A stretch of DNA of 64,000 nt from Azadirachta indica (lineage: Eukaryota > Streptophyta > Magnoliopsida > Sapindales > Meliaceae). The DNA lies in assembly GCA_022749755.1 (NCBI GenBank), contig CM040440.1, positions 3,123,769 to 3,187,768 on the forward strand, read 5' to 3'. Below the pieces are notes generated by a model, which was not told where the DNA came from, made no database searches, and saw only the letters and a list, made by a program, of their open reading frames with translations. The first letter of the stretch is position 1, and each line of letters begins with the position of its first letter. The position numbers and the translations under genes are program-made. Positions 1 to 12,818 of this stretch are shown piece by piece.

Positions 1-550
1 TCTCATCAAATATTAATCAAACCATATTTAATAACAGGATTTATGTAATTGTACTGCTTTGAAAAACTTCTACACAGAATACATTAATAAAAAGGTTCTA
101 GAAAACGCTAAAAATTTGAGCTCTATTTTCACTTGAAATCTCTTCATTTTCATTAATCATTGTTACATACAGTACGAAATTTCTCAAATTTGCGTTTAAA
201 GATTTGTTTAGCAAAATATGTATGGCTTTTAAACATTCCAATTGAGACAGTAAAGTTGTTAATCACAAAACTCGATCAGAAAAAGCTGGTCTTCCCTAAA
301 TTAACCACATGGATGCATTAAACGATCCCCGTGGTTTATCAAAAAACCAAAGCATTAATTAACTGATGGCATTTTTTAAAACATTAATTAGCTCGGAAAA
401 TGAAGATAGCATTTTTCTGAAAATTCATTTTTCATTAATTATTACTTTTTCTTCTTCTCTTTGGAAATATAAATAATCATCTTTCGCCGTCACAAAGAAA
501 CAAGATAATGTTGATATATAAACATTAATTTGAAGGAAAAGTCTAAAGTT

Positions 551-567
551 ACGTACATATACATACA

Positions 568-618
<51 letters not shown>
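551..618. repeat. Compound microsatellite (ACAT)n(AT)n
   Basis: A run of ACAT/ATAC units from about 555 passes straight into an (AT)n tract ending near 618. It is a simple repeat in otherwise featureless AT-rich DNA left of the first exon; nothing else in positions 1-1099 could be supported. Confidence 0.9.
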
Positions 619-619
<1 letters not shown>

Positions 620-1099
620 GCGATGCGATAAGTTCCTTGATTCTTAAAATCAATCCTTGTGATATGCTCATGATCAAGTAGCCAATTAATAAAATGTCAA
701 TTTGGATGTTCAAAAGTTGAGACGTGGACCAGCAAATACAAATTAAAAAATCAGAAGAATTCAGAAATGAATAGGTTAATCGAACTGCTTTTTAATTAAT
801 TAAGCCATGCATGCATGTATATTCTTGTCATTTTCCGAGGGCATGCACCCATCTTAGTATTTAACATGAAATTCAGAGCAAAGTGGAACTGAAACAAACT
901 CTCAAAAAGAAAGTTTTAATCACCAAAATTATACATGTAACTAGACCATTGCACGAAAACCTTAACATAGTGCTGGAATCCGAGTTATAATAAACCTGGA
1001 AAATTAGCTCCACTTAACAAAGAAAGATGGAAGAAAATTCATGCATATGCATGTGTTTGGAAATTAAACAGAAGAGCTGCTTTGAGCTTAATTGCTTAC

Positions 1100-1129
1100 C
1101 ATTGAAGGCACTGAGAATGATGCAGCCAT
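1100..1129 (-). CDS. Probable first coding exon of a gene leaving the window to the left
   Basis: A minus-strand ATG at 1129 opens the ten-residue exon MAASFSVPSM, which ends at a good GTAAGC splice donor (1099 downwards). The Ser/Ala-rich start is like the beginning of many chloroplast transit peptides. A TATA box and an I-box (GATAAG) lie upstream, as in nuclear photosynthesis genes. I could not find a convincing second exon in positions 1-1099, so the next exon is probably beyond the left edge or too short to see. The protein cannot be named. It could also be a chance ATG in a non-coding transcript. Confidence 0.4.
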
Positions 1130-1227
1130 GGTAGAACTTTGTTTTCTGTAGAAAAGGCTAGCCTTTTAATATATTATGTACTGTTAACAACTGAGAGAAG
1201 CTCAATGCGAAAGCTTTTCCAAGCTTC

Positions 1228-1290
1228 TCAATTTATAACAAAAGGTGGCTTGGGAGGGCAATAATTACTGATGATGCCCTTGTGGATAAG
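1228..1290 (-). promoter_or_regulatory. TATA box and I-box upstream of the left-edge exon
   Basis: On the minus strand, TTATAAATT lies at about 1229-1237, roughly 100 bases before the ATG at 1129. CTTATCCAC, the complement of an I-box GATAAG at 1285-1290, lies about 50 bases further upstream. I-boxes are known from light-regulated nuclear genes, which fits the plastid-like N-terminus of the exon. This is motif evidence only. Confidence 0.35.
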
Positions 1291-2439
1291 AAAAATAAAA
1301 AAGTAAAAAAAATACCAAGAAATTTCCAATTTGCTTGTTTCATTTATATTTATCTAAATTGGAAATATATATTTTTGCATTGATATCTTCAGAAAGAGTG
1401 TGAAACATATCCCTTGGGAGCTGCATTTGCAGGCACGTAAGGGTGATGGCTTTTGATCTCCAACTATCCTGTGCCAACACGTTATTGTCTTCTTTAACAT
1501 TATGCATGATGTCATCCATTAATTTTCAATATTGATTCGTATATTTCAACTGATTTCAGTTTTTCTGTTTCTATTTTCATTATTAATTTTGGCAGCACAT
1601 TTCGATGATCGATCTGATTCGGCAAACTTACAAATTTTGAATAAATTAACGCTAACATTTACATCTTTATTAATTCTGTCTAGCTAGTTTAATTTGGGGG
1701 TGGGCATTGGTTCCTTTTTCACTTTTCTTCAATTCCTTCTAGCTCTAATGATTGAAATGCCAGGTGTACGAGCTTATTGGGTTATATAAATATATACATA
1801 CCTATGTGGGTGTATGTGTTACGTTTTGTTATAAAACATAACCTCCTCTAAAATTTTTAATTATGCTAATTTACAGAAATATTCAGGAAAAGAGTCACAA
1901 ACCTTTTCTATGACAATTTTTTTTTTTCTGTTAAGTAATAGAAAAATTGACTGAAACCATTAGAAAGAGAAACCAGTACTCCAATCAACATAACAAACAC
2001 ATTTTTTTGGATATATTTTTCAATTGTTAATAAATAATCCATTTGAAACTACATATATAATAATTTCTTTAATAATTAAAATTACTTTGTTATCATAAAA
2101 AAATTCAAAAATAATTTTATAATAATTAAAATTTTATATAATAACTTTAAATTAAAATTATTGTCAAATAATAGTAAAATTATTCTTAAATAATTATTAA
2201 GTAAAATAAATTATTTTATTTAAAGAAAGAAATATAAATAATGATAATAGTTTTAAAATTTTATAATCTAATGATAATGATAATAATTTTAATTTTAAAT
2301 TATATTACATAGAATTTTAATGATTATAGAATTATTTTTGCATTATAAATTTTTTATGATAAAATTACTAAAGAAATTATTATATATGTACTTTAAAAAT
2401 GATTATTCATTAACAATTAAAAAGCATGTTACTTATATT

Positions 2440-2560
2440 TGTGTGTTTGGTTCGCGGGTTAGAGTATTAGTTTCCTTTCCTAAGTTTGAATCTCCACGAA
2501 GTAGATATTATTTTGCAATGGCTTGGAGGTATTTTGATAAATTCGCTCTTTCTTAACAGA
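2440..2560 (+). mobile_element. SINE-like segment with tRNA-type promoter boxes
   Basis: At 2450-2472 there is a degenerate A-box-like stretch (GGTTCGCGGGTTAGAG). At 2483-2495 AGTTTGAATCTCC resembles the polymerase III B box GGTTCRANNCC. The spacing and the TCTCC ending resemble plant tRNA-derived SINEs. No target duplication was found, so the ends are approximate and the call is tentative. Confidence 0.35.
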
Positions 2561-2844
2561 AGCATTTGAACTGTAGGAGAGGTTTGTGAACTTTTTTCCA
2601 AATGTTTCTGCAAATTCGGATTTCCACATACTTCAAGGGAGGTATGTGGAAAAACCCCTAAAACATAATGGATCGATCGACCTGGCCGATGAAAACCCGA
2701 AGAACAAAACGATATATTGAAATTCCAATAAATGTTTTGAATAAATTAAAAGGGGAAAAGAATTGCGTGAAACATTTACGCTACCATAAATATTTGGAAT
2801 TCTGGTCAAACATTTACGCTAGCTGAAGGAAAAGAAAAGGATCT

Positions 2845-2897
<53 letters not shown>

Positions 2898-2902
2898 ATA
2901 TA
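2845..2902. repeat. Microsatellite (TA)n with single CA interruptions
   Basis: Nearly uninterrupted TA repeats, broken by CA at two places. Simple sequence in intergenic DNA. Confidence 0.9.
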
Positions 2903-5722
2903 ATTGCCGATTAATCTCATTATTTTATATATTTCCTCTTCTTAATTCCTATCTTCTGAACTCTCTACACCTAGGCCTAGTCCAATAGTAATTATGCTTC
3001 ACAAAGCGGATATTGTTCATTCTAAAAATCAAAATTAATTTGAAAGAAAAAAGAAAGTTATAAACTGAAAACAATATTTAAGACATGGATCTGCCCAGTC
3101 GGTGAAGAACACGTTGTATGTCTAGCCTCCAAACATGTGGCTTCAGGAAATGCAAACACGTAGTAAAAAAAATTACATGTCAGTAGGCAGTGAAGGGATA
3201 TTAAAGATAAAATTAAGATATATGCATGGTATGGTAGGCAGTATAGTAGTTATACATCCCGCCGAAACGCACCGCATATATAACTTCGATCTTTAAATTA
3301 TTTTGCATTAATATTTTATTTTTTAAAAGAAGAAAATGAAGTTGTTGATTTGGGGTAGAAGGTGCTGCCGGTTGCAGGTCGAGGATAACAAATGACGACA
3401 GAAACGGCTTCAAAGGGTTTGGAGTTGAATTGAAATTCCCGAGGAATAGAAATTAGAGATAACCCTATCTCATCTCATCTCATCTCATCATCTCCATAGA
3501 TCGCGAATAACTACAATATGAATGTGAATGTATAAATCTATATCTATCTATATTCATATATACAATACAATACAATACAAAACAAGTTGGCAATTCTATC
3601 CTCAAATGTTACTTAATCTCTGTGTGTGCGTGCGTGTGTATATGTGGGCAATTAAGCAAGATGACGAATCGTCACAACGATGTATATTCAAGTACGTACT
3701 TAATGGGGGGTTTATAAGCGTACATGGACTATGCATATGCATAGCAATTTTTGTGATCTCCCCGAATCAATTATGGCCATATAGCTTATAGGTTTATTAT
3801 CATGCTCAAATTCAGTATATGCAGCGGTAGAGCGGGGTAGCCATCAACTTGCTAATTAAGGCCTAAGAGATGGTTTTATACATACATTAATTTAAAACCA
3901 CATTTATTATTAAAGTGCTTCGTACGTTATTAGTTACAATCATTTTATATTTTAGCAACTAATTAATATTTACTAGTCTCTTTGATGATAATTATAAAGA
4001 ACGAATCAAAAATTTTCAATTTAGTTTAAGGCGCTTATCCACATATATTGAATATATACGTGCATGAAAAGATTAATATGCTACGTCATGCACGAGAGAA
4101 ATTAAGGAATACAAGTTTATTGAATTGCATTTATTCTTACATCATCTCGAGAATATTTTAGGAACGAAGTAGATAAACTCTTGTTCTTGGACGATTCTAA
4201 AAGAATTAATATAATATATATAGAGAGAGAGACAAGGTGGTGGCGGTTGATGAATTAATAATAAAATACACATATATTTTATAAAAGAATTTGAGACAAA
4301 TAATGAAAAAGGGTAGTTAGCGATTGAATTTGAGGGAGGATGTGTTATATGCATTTATGTGGTAGTGGTCCTTAAATGGATATTGATGATATTCGTTATG
4401 ATGCGGATATTGTCGGTATGGTAAGGTTTTTAGCACTTCGAGGAATAACAATAGAAGTAGAAATATATGAGAACGGACCTTCATTTTTTCTTTGGAGATC
4501 TCATCTCATGTTCCAATAACCAACCGTTTCTTTTTCTTTTTTCTTTTTCCCTCTTTTTTCCCTCCATTTTCTATTAGATATTTTCATTATTCAGTGATAA
4601 TAATGCGGGCAGCACAACAGGCTGAAACGTTATGAATATGATAACGGAAAAATATTACAGAAAATCATATCTTTGGCCCAAAATAGTTGTGGGCCTTTTG
4701 GGATGAGTGATTCTAAGTTCACTTCACGTTGAATTATTGTGGGCTTTCCTAACCTCCGTATTGGGATTGTGAGAAGCAGCTTGACTCCGATATTATACAC
4801 TCGACTTTAGTCAACACATTCACAACCCCAACCTATCTAATCAATGCTCATCAACCCAGACGTTGTAGATGTTTATCTATACGTCGGTCACCTTCTGGAA
4901 ATTGACGAACAGAAATAATAAAAACGGCCATCAATCATATAGGTATTACAATTTTGCCTATTCCAGCAAATTCCGTAGAAATAGTGCAACTCTGATCGGT
5001 GGCTTTGCACAAGACTAGCTACACTCTTGAATTAACGTCAGAAATAAGCCTATCAGTCTGCACCTGAAATTACTAATTTGTACGCTATATTCTAGCTAAG
5101 CAAATAGACAATTACTCATAGGCATCCATGGAGCAGTTAATATGTTTCAAGGTAAATGATCAAGGAAGGATTTCACAAAGGACAAATTTCCAAACTTATT
5201 ATGAAGAGCAAATCTGTATAACAGAGTTTGATTCACTGGCCCTCTTTAACATTTCCACAAAATACAAGGTTCATTTCGTTCCCGAATTAAACTGGCGTAA
5301 TTAAAAGATGTACTTGAATCCGTGTTTTTAACCTTTTTTAATGCTTAAAACTCTGTTTGGTAACAATGTCATATGATGACATTCGTGAGATTGAGAAACA
5401 AGAAAATACTTTCACATAAATCGGTCTACAGAGCACAACATTCCAGGGGATTCCAAACGAATTGTTAATCACCATATTCACAATCACATATACTTGAACT
5501 CATAAATTGCATGCATCACAGAAGCTTACAAACCGGAAAAACATTTAGTAGCCATACCAAGAGTACCATGTTACAAACACATGATTACAACTTTAAGCTC
5601 GTACTGCTCAGAGAAAACTAGCAAAGTCACATACTACTTAAAGCTTTGCTGCAACACCCACCCAAAAATTTTCCAGGTCCATCAATAAAGAGAAAGCCAG
5701 TCAGCCCCATTTTCTTTGTGTT

Positions 5723-6229
5723 TCATCCACTAGTAGAATATCTTGAAGTCCAGTATTTCTCAATCTCTTCAGCTGTTCTTCCAGGTATTCTTCCAGCAAT
5801 TAGAGACCACCTGAAACACCAAAAATCTATTGTGGCTGAGTGGAAGTAACAATGAAACTGAACAAAAGCATGGATGGAAATTAACCCTACCTCTCACCAA
5901 CCAGATTGTACATCCTAGTGATAAGGGTTTCCTCATCCTCCGAGAATTCAAGCTTAGAATCTTGACTGGATTGATCTGCAACAAACACCCCAAGCAAAAA
6001 AGAATGCAGATTTGTTTTGTTTATTAACATACCAAAAGGATCAGCAGAGTTGTCACCAGAAAAAGGGCCAATTCCATATTGTTTAGTTACCTCCAAAAAT
6101 TCATAAAAGTATCACAAGAAAAGCAATGAAAGTCAGCCAGTATCGATTAGAGATGTAGAAAAACGTGAAATGGGTACCTCCAGAATCCACAGAGGTATTG
6201 TCGTCAGAGGTTTGATCCAGGTCAGCCAT
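5723..6229 (-). CDS. Single-repeat R3 MYB, CPC/TRY/ETC type
   Basis: Three exons (6229-6178, 5975-5891, 5810-5723) join into a 74-residue protein starting MADLDQTSDD and ending TSRYSTSG. Donors and acceptors are GT..AG and phases match. Residues about 30-70 form one R3 MYB repeat, with W at WSLIAGR and W at EKYW and the IPGRTAEEIE recognition segment. There is no R2 repeat and no activation domain. Proteins of this family are small nuclear inhibitors: they compete with R2R3 MYBs for bHLH partners and repress trichome formation or promote root-hair fate. The bHLH-contact motif [DE]Lx2[RK]x3Lx6Lx3R is present as TLITRMYNLVGERWSLIAGR, with Thr in place of the first acidic residue. The exact paralogue (TRY, CPC, ETC1 or ETC3) cannot be decided by eye. 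Confidence 0.9.
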
Positions 6230-7673
6230 GAATTGAGAGTTGAAAATACAAAGACCACCAAGAAAATATTCGATCTGATGAAGCAAGCTAATACTGTAAA
6301 ACTGCGTGTGAATTATTGAAGGCACTTAACGAGCAGTATTAATAGATGTGAAAAAGATTCACAAAAGAAAAAAGAAGACGAACAGGATGTTTGAAGAGAA
6401 AGCTATGAAGAATGGTAGTTGACAGACTGGGATTTAGTCCAACTTTGATAGGTAGTTGGAACGCTTGCCTTGTCTGTTGGTTGGCGTAGATTTCTACGCA
6501 TTGCCACGTGGCGACATGAACATGTTATTGTTATAATATGAATACGAATGTGGTACATCATCTATACACTAAGTATTTTGGTGTGAGCGATGTGCGGGCG
6601 AGTGTTGCTCTGATTGGAATTGTGCCGTTTGGTATGAATAGATCACGTATATAATGGATAAGGATTAGCAGTAATTAAGAAGATGCCAAAGGCGAGAAAC
6701 GAATTACGAATACACTAATCACAGCACCGTGGACATGAAAAAAATAATGTTAAAAAGAAACAGAGTGATTATAAACCGTGAAAAAAAATAATGTTAAAAA
6801 TAATGTCTATACCTGCTCTATGTCGTCGAAATTTCCAGCTCCTTTTTATGTACAAGTCAAGATGAGAGTTGCCCACGAAAAGAAAACAGTGAAACAGAAA
6901 CAGTGTGATATAGACTAGCAGCGTGGACTCGAGTGAAAGAAGCAATAATTTGGGCAAGCAGACAATTGCCCAGAAAACATGATTCAACAAAAAGGTATTT
7001 CTCATTAGGCGACATTTATTCAATCAACCTAACCTCTTAATTCTCAACTTTACATTTATTTTTATATTTTAATAATCATACTCATTTTCATATTAACCTC
7101 CCTTTAAACACAAAGAGCACACATACAAAACACCCCTTTTCTATTGCAGCTTCCGTGCTTTAACACAGACAAACTTTTGTGCGCGAATATCCACCGTGGA
7201 TGTGTAACTATTTCGGCACAAATTTAAACTTGTGATTATTTCTGCAAGCAAACAAACTAAAAAGTACACAATCACGAATAAGTCTTCAGGTTCGTTGGTT
7301 GGCTTGATAGAGAACAGTAAAATTAAAAAATTTCTTACGATGGGGAGGAAAGGGATTGATTTTTCAACAGTAAAATTAAAGATTTATGTACATTTGGGAG
7401 GAAAGAGAGATTAAATAAGTAATCATACGAACATAAAGCAGCAATACATTTTTATTTTAATAAATGTCCTGGAAGAAATCATACGTCCTCCCAAACAAGG
7501 CAGCAGCTAGAAGAAAGAAACTTAACAAACCAACAATGTTATATTAAACTTTTTTCCACGTGCATAACACGATATAAATACTACGTATGTAATAGTAGGG
7601 CTAAAATAGAAGAGCTTCGATCATATACTGTCTGGAACCAATAAACTACATGTAATAACCGGACTCCTGCTGT

Positions 7674-8426
7674 TTAGAAACCATGGATCTTGATGAATTC
7701 CTTCCTCACAATGCCGGCCTGCTCAGTTCAGGTCAAAATTAGCTACAGACCCAAAAATATAGATAATATATAATTCACTGCTCTACAAAAACTCTACGTA
7801 AACACAGGATTACCTGAACAAGGAAGGTGGACACATTCTTCCTTTGGTCACCCTGAAGTTGTATGACCTGAATACATACCGTGAGTCATTTTAGGCTTTG
7901 TTTGTTCCAATTTAAACTAAATGCTGTTTTGAAAATCAATAATTGTTCAGCATAGCCAAGTCAATCTAACATTCTTATAAAATTTCAAAAATATCTCCTA
8001 ATAGGAACTAACACATCCTAACAATACTGTATACGATGCAAATGTTTAACAGAGGATCTGAGGCTAACCTGGCCTAACTCAGGGTCCTGAACAACAGTAC
8101 CATTACAGCAGAACTCTTTCTTGAGGTCCTTGAGAATCTTGTTATAGCTGAATTCTTTCTTCAAACCTTGCACAGTTGTCAGGCTTTTCCTCCCATTACG
8201 CTGCTGTACACGAATATGGACATAATCTTTTGCCCCAGCACCTGAGTCCTCAGCATTTGCCTCAGCAAAGGGATCTACCCCCAATAAAACAAAACAAAAA
8301 TTGATCAGCCAAGAGATGTATCAATAATATCACACACTTGTCAAAAATATATCATCCGTAGCACAAAAATTTAGACAAAAATAACATACCAAAGGCAGAT
8401 GGAATCTGGGTGTCAAATTCAGACAT
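7674..8426 (-). CDS. SUI1: Translation initiation factor eIF1 (SUI1)
   Basis: Four coding exons (8426-8390, 8274-8069, 7867-7814, 7718-7674) give 113 residues, the usual plant eIF1 length. The protein starts MSEFDTQIPSAFDPF and ends FIKIHGF. The core VHIRVQQRNGRKSLTTVQGL followed by the LKKEFCCNGT segment is the SUI1 fold that sits beside the P site of the 40S subunit and controls start-codon choice. All introns are GT..AG with correct phases (the Asp codon is split G/AT between exons 1 and 2). The ATG at 8426 is the family start. The transcript probably has a long leader intron reaching back to a leader exon near 9612-9690. An open frame that continues from exon 2 into the intron (MGVDPF) is not the real start. 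Confidence 0.96.
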
Positions 8427-9710
8427 GAAACTTGGTTGTTGGAAGTCGAGGAGTCACGAACCAACAAATAGTCTACTTTGATTCTATTAAATTGCTGAAC
8501 TAAAGCAAAGGGTAGGAAGAAACGGTCAGACAAAATTCAGAAACAAAAATAAGAACTCTACTCTCAACCTTATAAATTCGAGAAAATGTTGACTAATCAA
8601 ATAAATCAATTTCCTTAATCGGTGACTTCCTAGGGACAAATCCTCTACTAATGTTATGGCTGCAAAATATTCACAGGTCACAAACATATTATTCTTTAAT
8701 CACCTACAACTCATCCTGCTCTGTGAGTCAAGCAAAATCCATGCAGTTAAGTTGCAGTTATACTTTTCATTTCACTCATTGTTTCATAAAATCAAATTCA
8801 GCAAAACTGTATCAAGTTCTACAAATTGCCAAGAACTTTCCCAGCCATTACAGGTTTAGAATAGAAACTTGATTGGACTATGGACACACAACATGTCCAA
8901 TGCACTAATATACTTAATAGTTCATTGGGTATATAGCCTGTCAAATCCCAAATCACCACTCCATTTTCTTTCACTTATACAAAAATAATCCCAAAATCCT
9001 TAACTATCATCAACCAAAACATTCATTTCTCGTTCATTAACAAACAGTTCAAATTGCTCCAAATTCAAGGTAACTAATAAAATATTTCTAACCCAATTCC
9101 AAGCAACACATACATAATTCCCTGTATGAAGATTACGATACAAATTTGATTTGATCATCTGAATGACAAGTAGACTACAGAGACAATTATTTCGCGTTCG
9201 TCTCCGTTTCACTAAATAATCAAACATTCACGATCCAAAATCCTAGGTCAACTCACCAATATTCAGCTCCATCAACCAATCAATAGAATAAACTTAACAT
9301 CATTATGTACTTTAAAAATTATATCAAAAAAATAAGACAGATCAAACAACCGAATAAGCACTCCATCGTGCTTGTCAATACACGTAATAAAATCAAACAC
9401 AGACAACAACATCATCAAACATAATATAAAATCCTCCAAAAAACCAACCCTGGCTATCTTGAACACAAACGCAGATACAGAAATCATTCCATCAACGAAA
9501 GAAACCAAAATCAACCCACAAATAAACAGAAAACACAACCAAGAAATTAACCAAAACCCTAAAAACAACTTTCAAATTAACGGGAAGGAAACAGGAGAAG
9601 ATTGAGAATACCTTATAGAAGGATTGTGAATCGGAGAACCAAAACGAAAACGTTAGCGAGAGAGCTGCGAGGGATAAGGGTTGTGTTTGGTTTATAAGTT
9701 GTTATATAAG
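8427..9710 (-). promoter_or_regulatory. Leader intron and promoter of the eIF1 gene
   Basis: A minus-strand TATA box (CTTATATAAC, 9701-9710) is followed by a C/T-rich leader and a good donor (TATAAG/GTATTC near 9612). This predicts a leader intron of about 1.1 kb before the coding exons. A telo-box-like AAACCCTAA-type motif (AAAACCCTAAAAA, about 9553-9565, read on the plus strand) and a GGCCC site upstream (about 9754-9758) are typical of genes for the translation machinery. The open frames inside this stretch are intron noise. Confidence 0.5.
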
Positions 9711-12400
9711 TGAAGACGGCCTTTATTGGCCACACAACGTTCGTTTTATAATAGGCCCTTTGCTTGATAACCGTACGTATCTAAGTCGGTTCTGTTTCGT
9801 GTGTTTGTACGGTGGAGATTAAAATTTGGATTGAACGGACGGTTGAGATCGAATTTCACGTGCTAGTGCTTTGCTTTGGATTAGCAGGAATAAAATAATA
9901 CTCAGCGTGCCAGGGAAAAGGCAGAACGGTGCAAGAATGATACCGTGCGTACTGGAAACGCTGCAAATTGTGGGTCCCACATATCATAATATAACTGCTT
10001 TATTGGTATCAGTAAAGTCCTTGACCTCCATTGAAATAACAAAAATACCCTTCAGCGTTAGGGCTAGTATAATATAATAAAGTTGTTGAGCTTTTCTCCA
10101 CTATTTTTCACAAATTAAAAGGGCGTGACCATCTCACTGTTATTATATTACAACATTATAAAATGTATCAATAATTATATTATTTTAAAAATGTAAAACT
10201 TATATACTGAACATAAAACAAGCAAGAAGATGATAAACTTTTAAAATTTAATTTTGTGATCATAATTTGGTCATATTTCACTAGGGGTGAGTAAGGCATT
10301 TGCTTGATATAAGTGGACAAATTAGATCGATCTTATAAGATTATAAAATCTCATAGACCCACATGTTATTTTCCCTCTTGGAATATGAAATAATTTGATA
10401 AAAAAATGGTTTTTTCTTTTTTGTGAAAAATATCACTTAACGTGTTGCACTTAAAAAAAAAAAAAAAAAGGTACAATATTCTCTGTTTTGAAAAATTAAT
10501 CATAATATCTTCGTATTTTTTCGCTCCCACGCAATTTAAGTAACGTAAAGGACATTATGATATTGCGTCATTGTCTGGTATCCGAAACGAAATTTTTTAT
10601 AATACCGTTGATTGACAAGAAATATTCATAAATTCACCTTTTTAAAATTTGACGAAATTATCCTGCCTAGTGAATTTTTTATCGTATTATTAATCATATA
10701 ACAAAAGAAACAATCATAAATTACTAAAATAATAAGGTGACCCTTTTATAATAAAAAAATTGCTTTTTTATGTGATAAAATAGTTTTGCATTCTTTCCTT
10801 TTTATTCTTTTTTAATGTTATGATAACAATGATCAAACGACCTCAACATGAGTGAATTTATATGGTTTTGTTTAAATAACCATTATTCCTTTTATAATTT
10901 ATAGGTGAATATATAATTATTTTTTTAAAAAATAATTTTATGCTCATAAAATATGGGGATACAAAAAAGTTAAAAAAGTGGTTTAATATTAAAAATAGAG
11001 TAGTTTCGAAATCCCATTTATCAAATTAAAACTAAATTCACTTCACACTGTCAAGAAAAAGGTAAATAATAAACCATAAATCATATAGACATTCAACTTT
11101 TAAAACCCTAACTATTATAAATATAATACTTATATAAATAAATTTTTGTGTACAGGTATAATTTTTGCAATTTTATTTGAATAATGAGAAACAGTTATAT
11201 AAATGAATTTTATGGGTGTTTAATTCAAACAAAATAATACAATCCAAAAACATAAATTACATTAGAATTGTTTTCAATGTTAAGTAATTTTATTTTTTTA
11301 TTTGAAGTTTAAATATAACTGAAATCTGAATTTAATTAATATTTTTATTTTTTTCTTAAACATTTGAATATAACTATTAAGTTGTTTATTTTTTTATAAA
11401 AATAAAAAATTTGAAATTGGCATATTAATATATATATCCTAAAAACTGAAATATATATATAATAAATTGTTGAAATATATAAATGTTAAATAATGAAGTA
11501 ATGGTATTATTAATAAATAAAATATTTAATTCATTTATACATACATTTGATTATTTAATTCATTCAAACATTTGGTTATTCAGATATATATATATATATA
11601 AGTATTAAATTGTTTATTTTTATAAAAATAAAAGATTTGAAATTGATATGTTGATATGTTGATATATATATATATTAACATATATAAATATTAAATAATA
11701 AAGCAAAGATACCATTAATAAATAAGATATTTAACAAATAATTTTAATAAATATTCATATAAAAGTTAAAAAATAAATAACTTTTAAACATTTAAATAAT
11801 TATATACAGATTTTAATTAAAAAATAAATAATTTATTAATTATGTTCAGATATTTTAAATAATTTTTAGTCTTACGTTAAAAAATAAATGATTTTTAAAT
11901 ATTTAAATAAAATTATTTAGATTTAAATTAAAAAAATAAACAGACCCTTGCGAGAGAGGAGTGTATGTATGGTAAAATTCCTACAACTAGTGTTAAAAAT
12001 GATATCGAATGTTTAGACGAATTCTTAAAATGCAGTACAGAGATTGTTAGATTAAAATATTAGCATTTTTTAAGAATTACACACTGCTGCTGCGGCTGCT
12101 GCATCATTCATGAATCACAGGTTGGATTATACACTATTCGATACATGAATATGAATGATAACTAAAAACATTGGGCGACATGCCGTTTGATCCTTCCTGA
12201 CTTTAACTATCGGTCGGTCGTTTAAGGTTTATACGTATAAACCAACGACATACGATACGATAAACTTTCCTTATATTCTCGTATATCCTGGTTTTGACGG
12301 CCCAAACCTTACCATCGTCGGGTCGACCATAATAGCCCAAACGAATTTTGACTGACTTTTAAGCTGAGAGTCGACTCAGCTCATGCTCAGCATCCCTTCC
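9711..12400. other. Long AT-rich intergenic region between eIF1 and APO4
   Basis: No gene recognised. Most of 10100-11950 is A/T-rich. A family of related A/T-rich segments lies at 11330-11460 and 11600-11690 and recurs at 15398-15470. GGCCCAAACC at about 12299-12308 and AGCCCAAAC at about 12333-12341 are site-II-like motifs and probably belong to the APO4 promoter. Confidence 0.55.
11330..11690. repeat. A/T-rich dispersed repeat family (two copies here)
   Basis: The text TTAAGTTGTTTATTTTTTTA with AAAATAAAAAATTTGAAATTG at 11376-11420 reappears as TTAAATTGTTTATTTTTATA with AAAATAAAAGATTTGAAATTG at about 11606-11646. A third, more diverged form is near 15400-15450. The copies look like pieces of an old non-autonomous transposon; the 3' edge near 11930-11950 (AAACAGACCC) resembles a MITE end. 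Boundaries are uncertain. Confidence 0.45.
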
Positions 12401-12732
12401 ATGGAAGCGTTACAGAAAACAACACCATATATCTGATCTCTTTCTTTCTCTCGTAGGATATACTCGCCGAAATCCTAAAACACCGTCACTCGGACGTGAA
12501 ATTGACCGTACACAGTCCTTGTATATTTCTCTTTGTTGCTGCGCTCTTTTAAGGTCCTCTGATTTACCATAATTGCGTAAAGGTAATCTTCTTCTAGGTT
12601 GTTTATTTTGCTTTTCTAGTATCTAGGTGTTTTTTTTATATAAATTTAACTATGGGTTGGTCAAATAGATATGTTAGATGCATTGTGTTATTTGTCATAT
12701 TTTATGCACATAAAGTATTTGATGTAAATACC

Positions 12733-12800
12733 CTGTCTTTTGTTATTAAAAGATCTTATATATTCACTGTCTTTTGTTATTAAAAGAGCTTATATATTCA
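12733..12800 (+). repeat. 34-bp tandem duplication at an APO4 splice acceptor
   Basis: Positions 12733-12766 and 12767-12800 are adjacent 34-base copies that differ at one base (AGATCTT versus AGAGCTT). The second copy ends directly at the ATGCAG acceptor (12801-12806) of the leader intron in front of the APO4 coding exon, so the duplication doubles the intron's 3' end except for the acceptor itself. Confidence 0.9.
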
Positions 12801-12818
12801 ATGCAGAGTTTAATTTTG

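Larger units (their letters stand above)
1300..5640. other. Gene-poor AT-rich intergenic region
   Basis: No reading frame here resembles a protein. It holds a foldback-like A/T-only stretch (about 2040-2320), a tRNA-derived SINE-like segment (2440-2560) and an (AT)n tract (2845-2902). The small open frames at 3213-3413, 3528-3791 and 4142-4354 have low-complexity products and no splice or codon support. The last 600 bases or so could carry the 3' end of the MYB transcript. Confidence 0.6.

Noticed and set aside
2040..2320. A/T-only stretch with many short palindromes, considered as a MITE or a CRISPR-like array
   Set aside because: No defined ends, no regular repeat unit and no target duplication; low complexity explains the palindromes.
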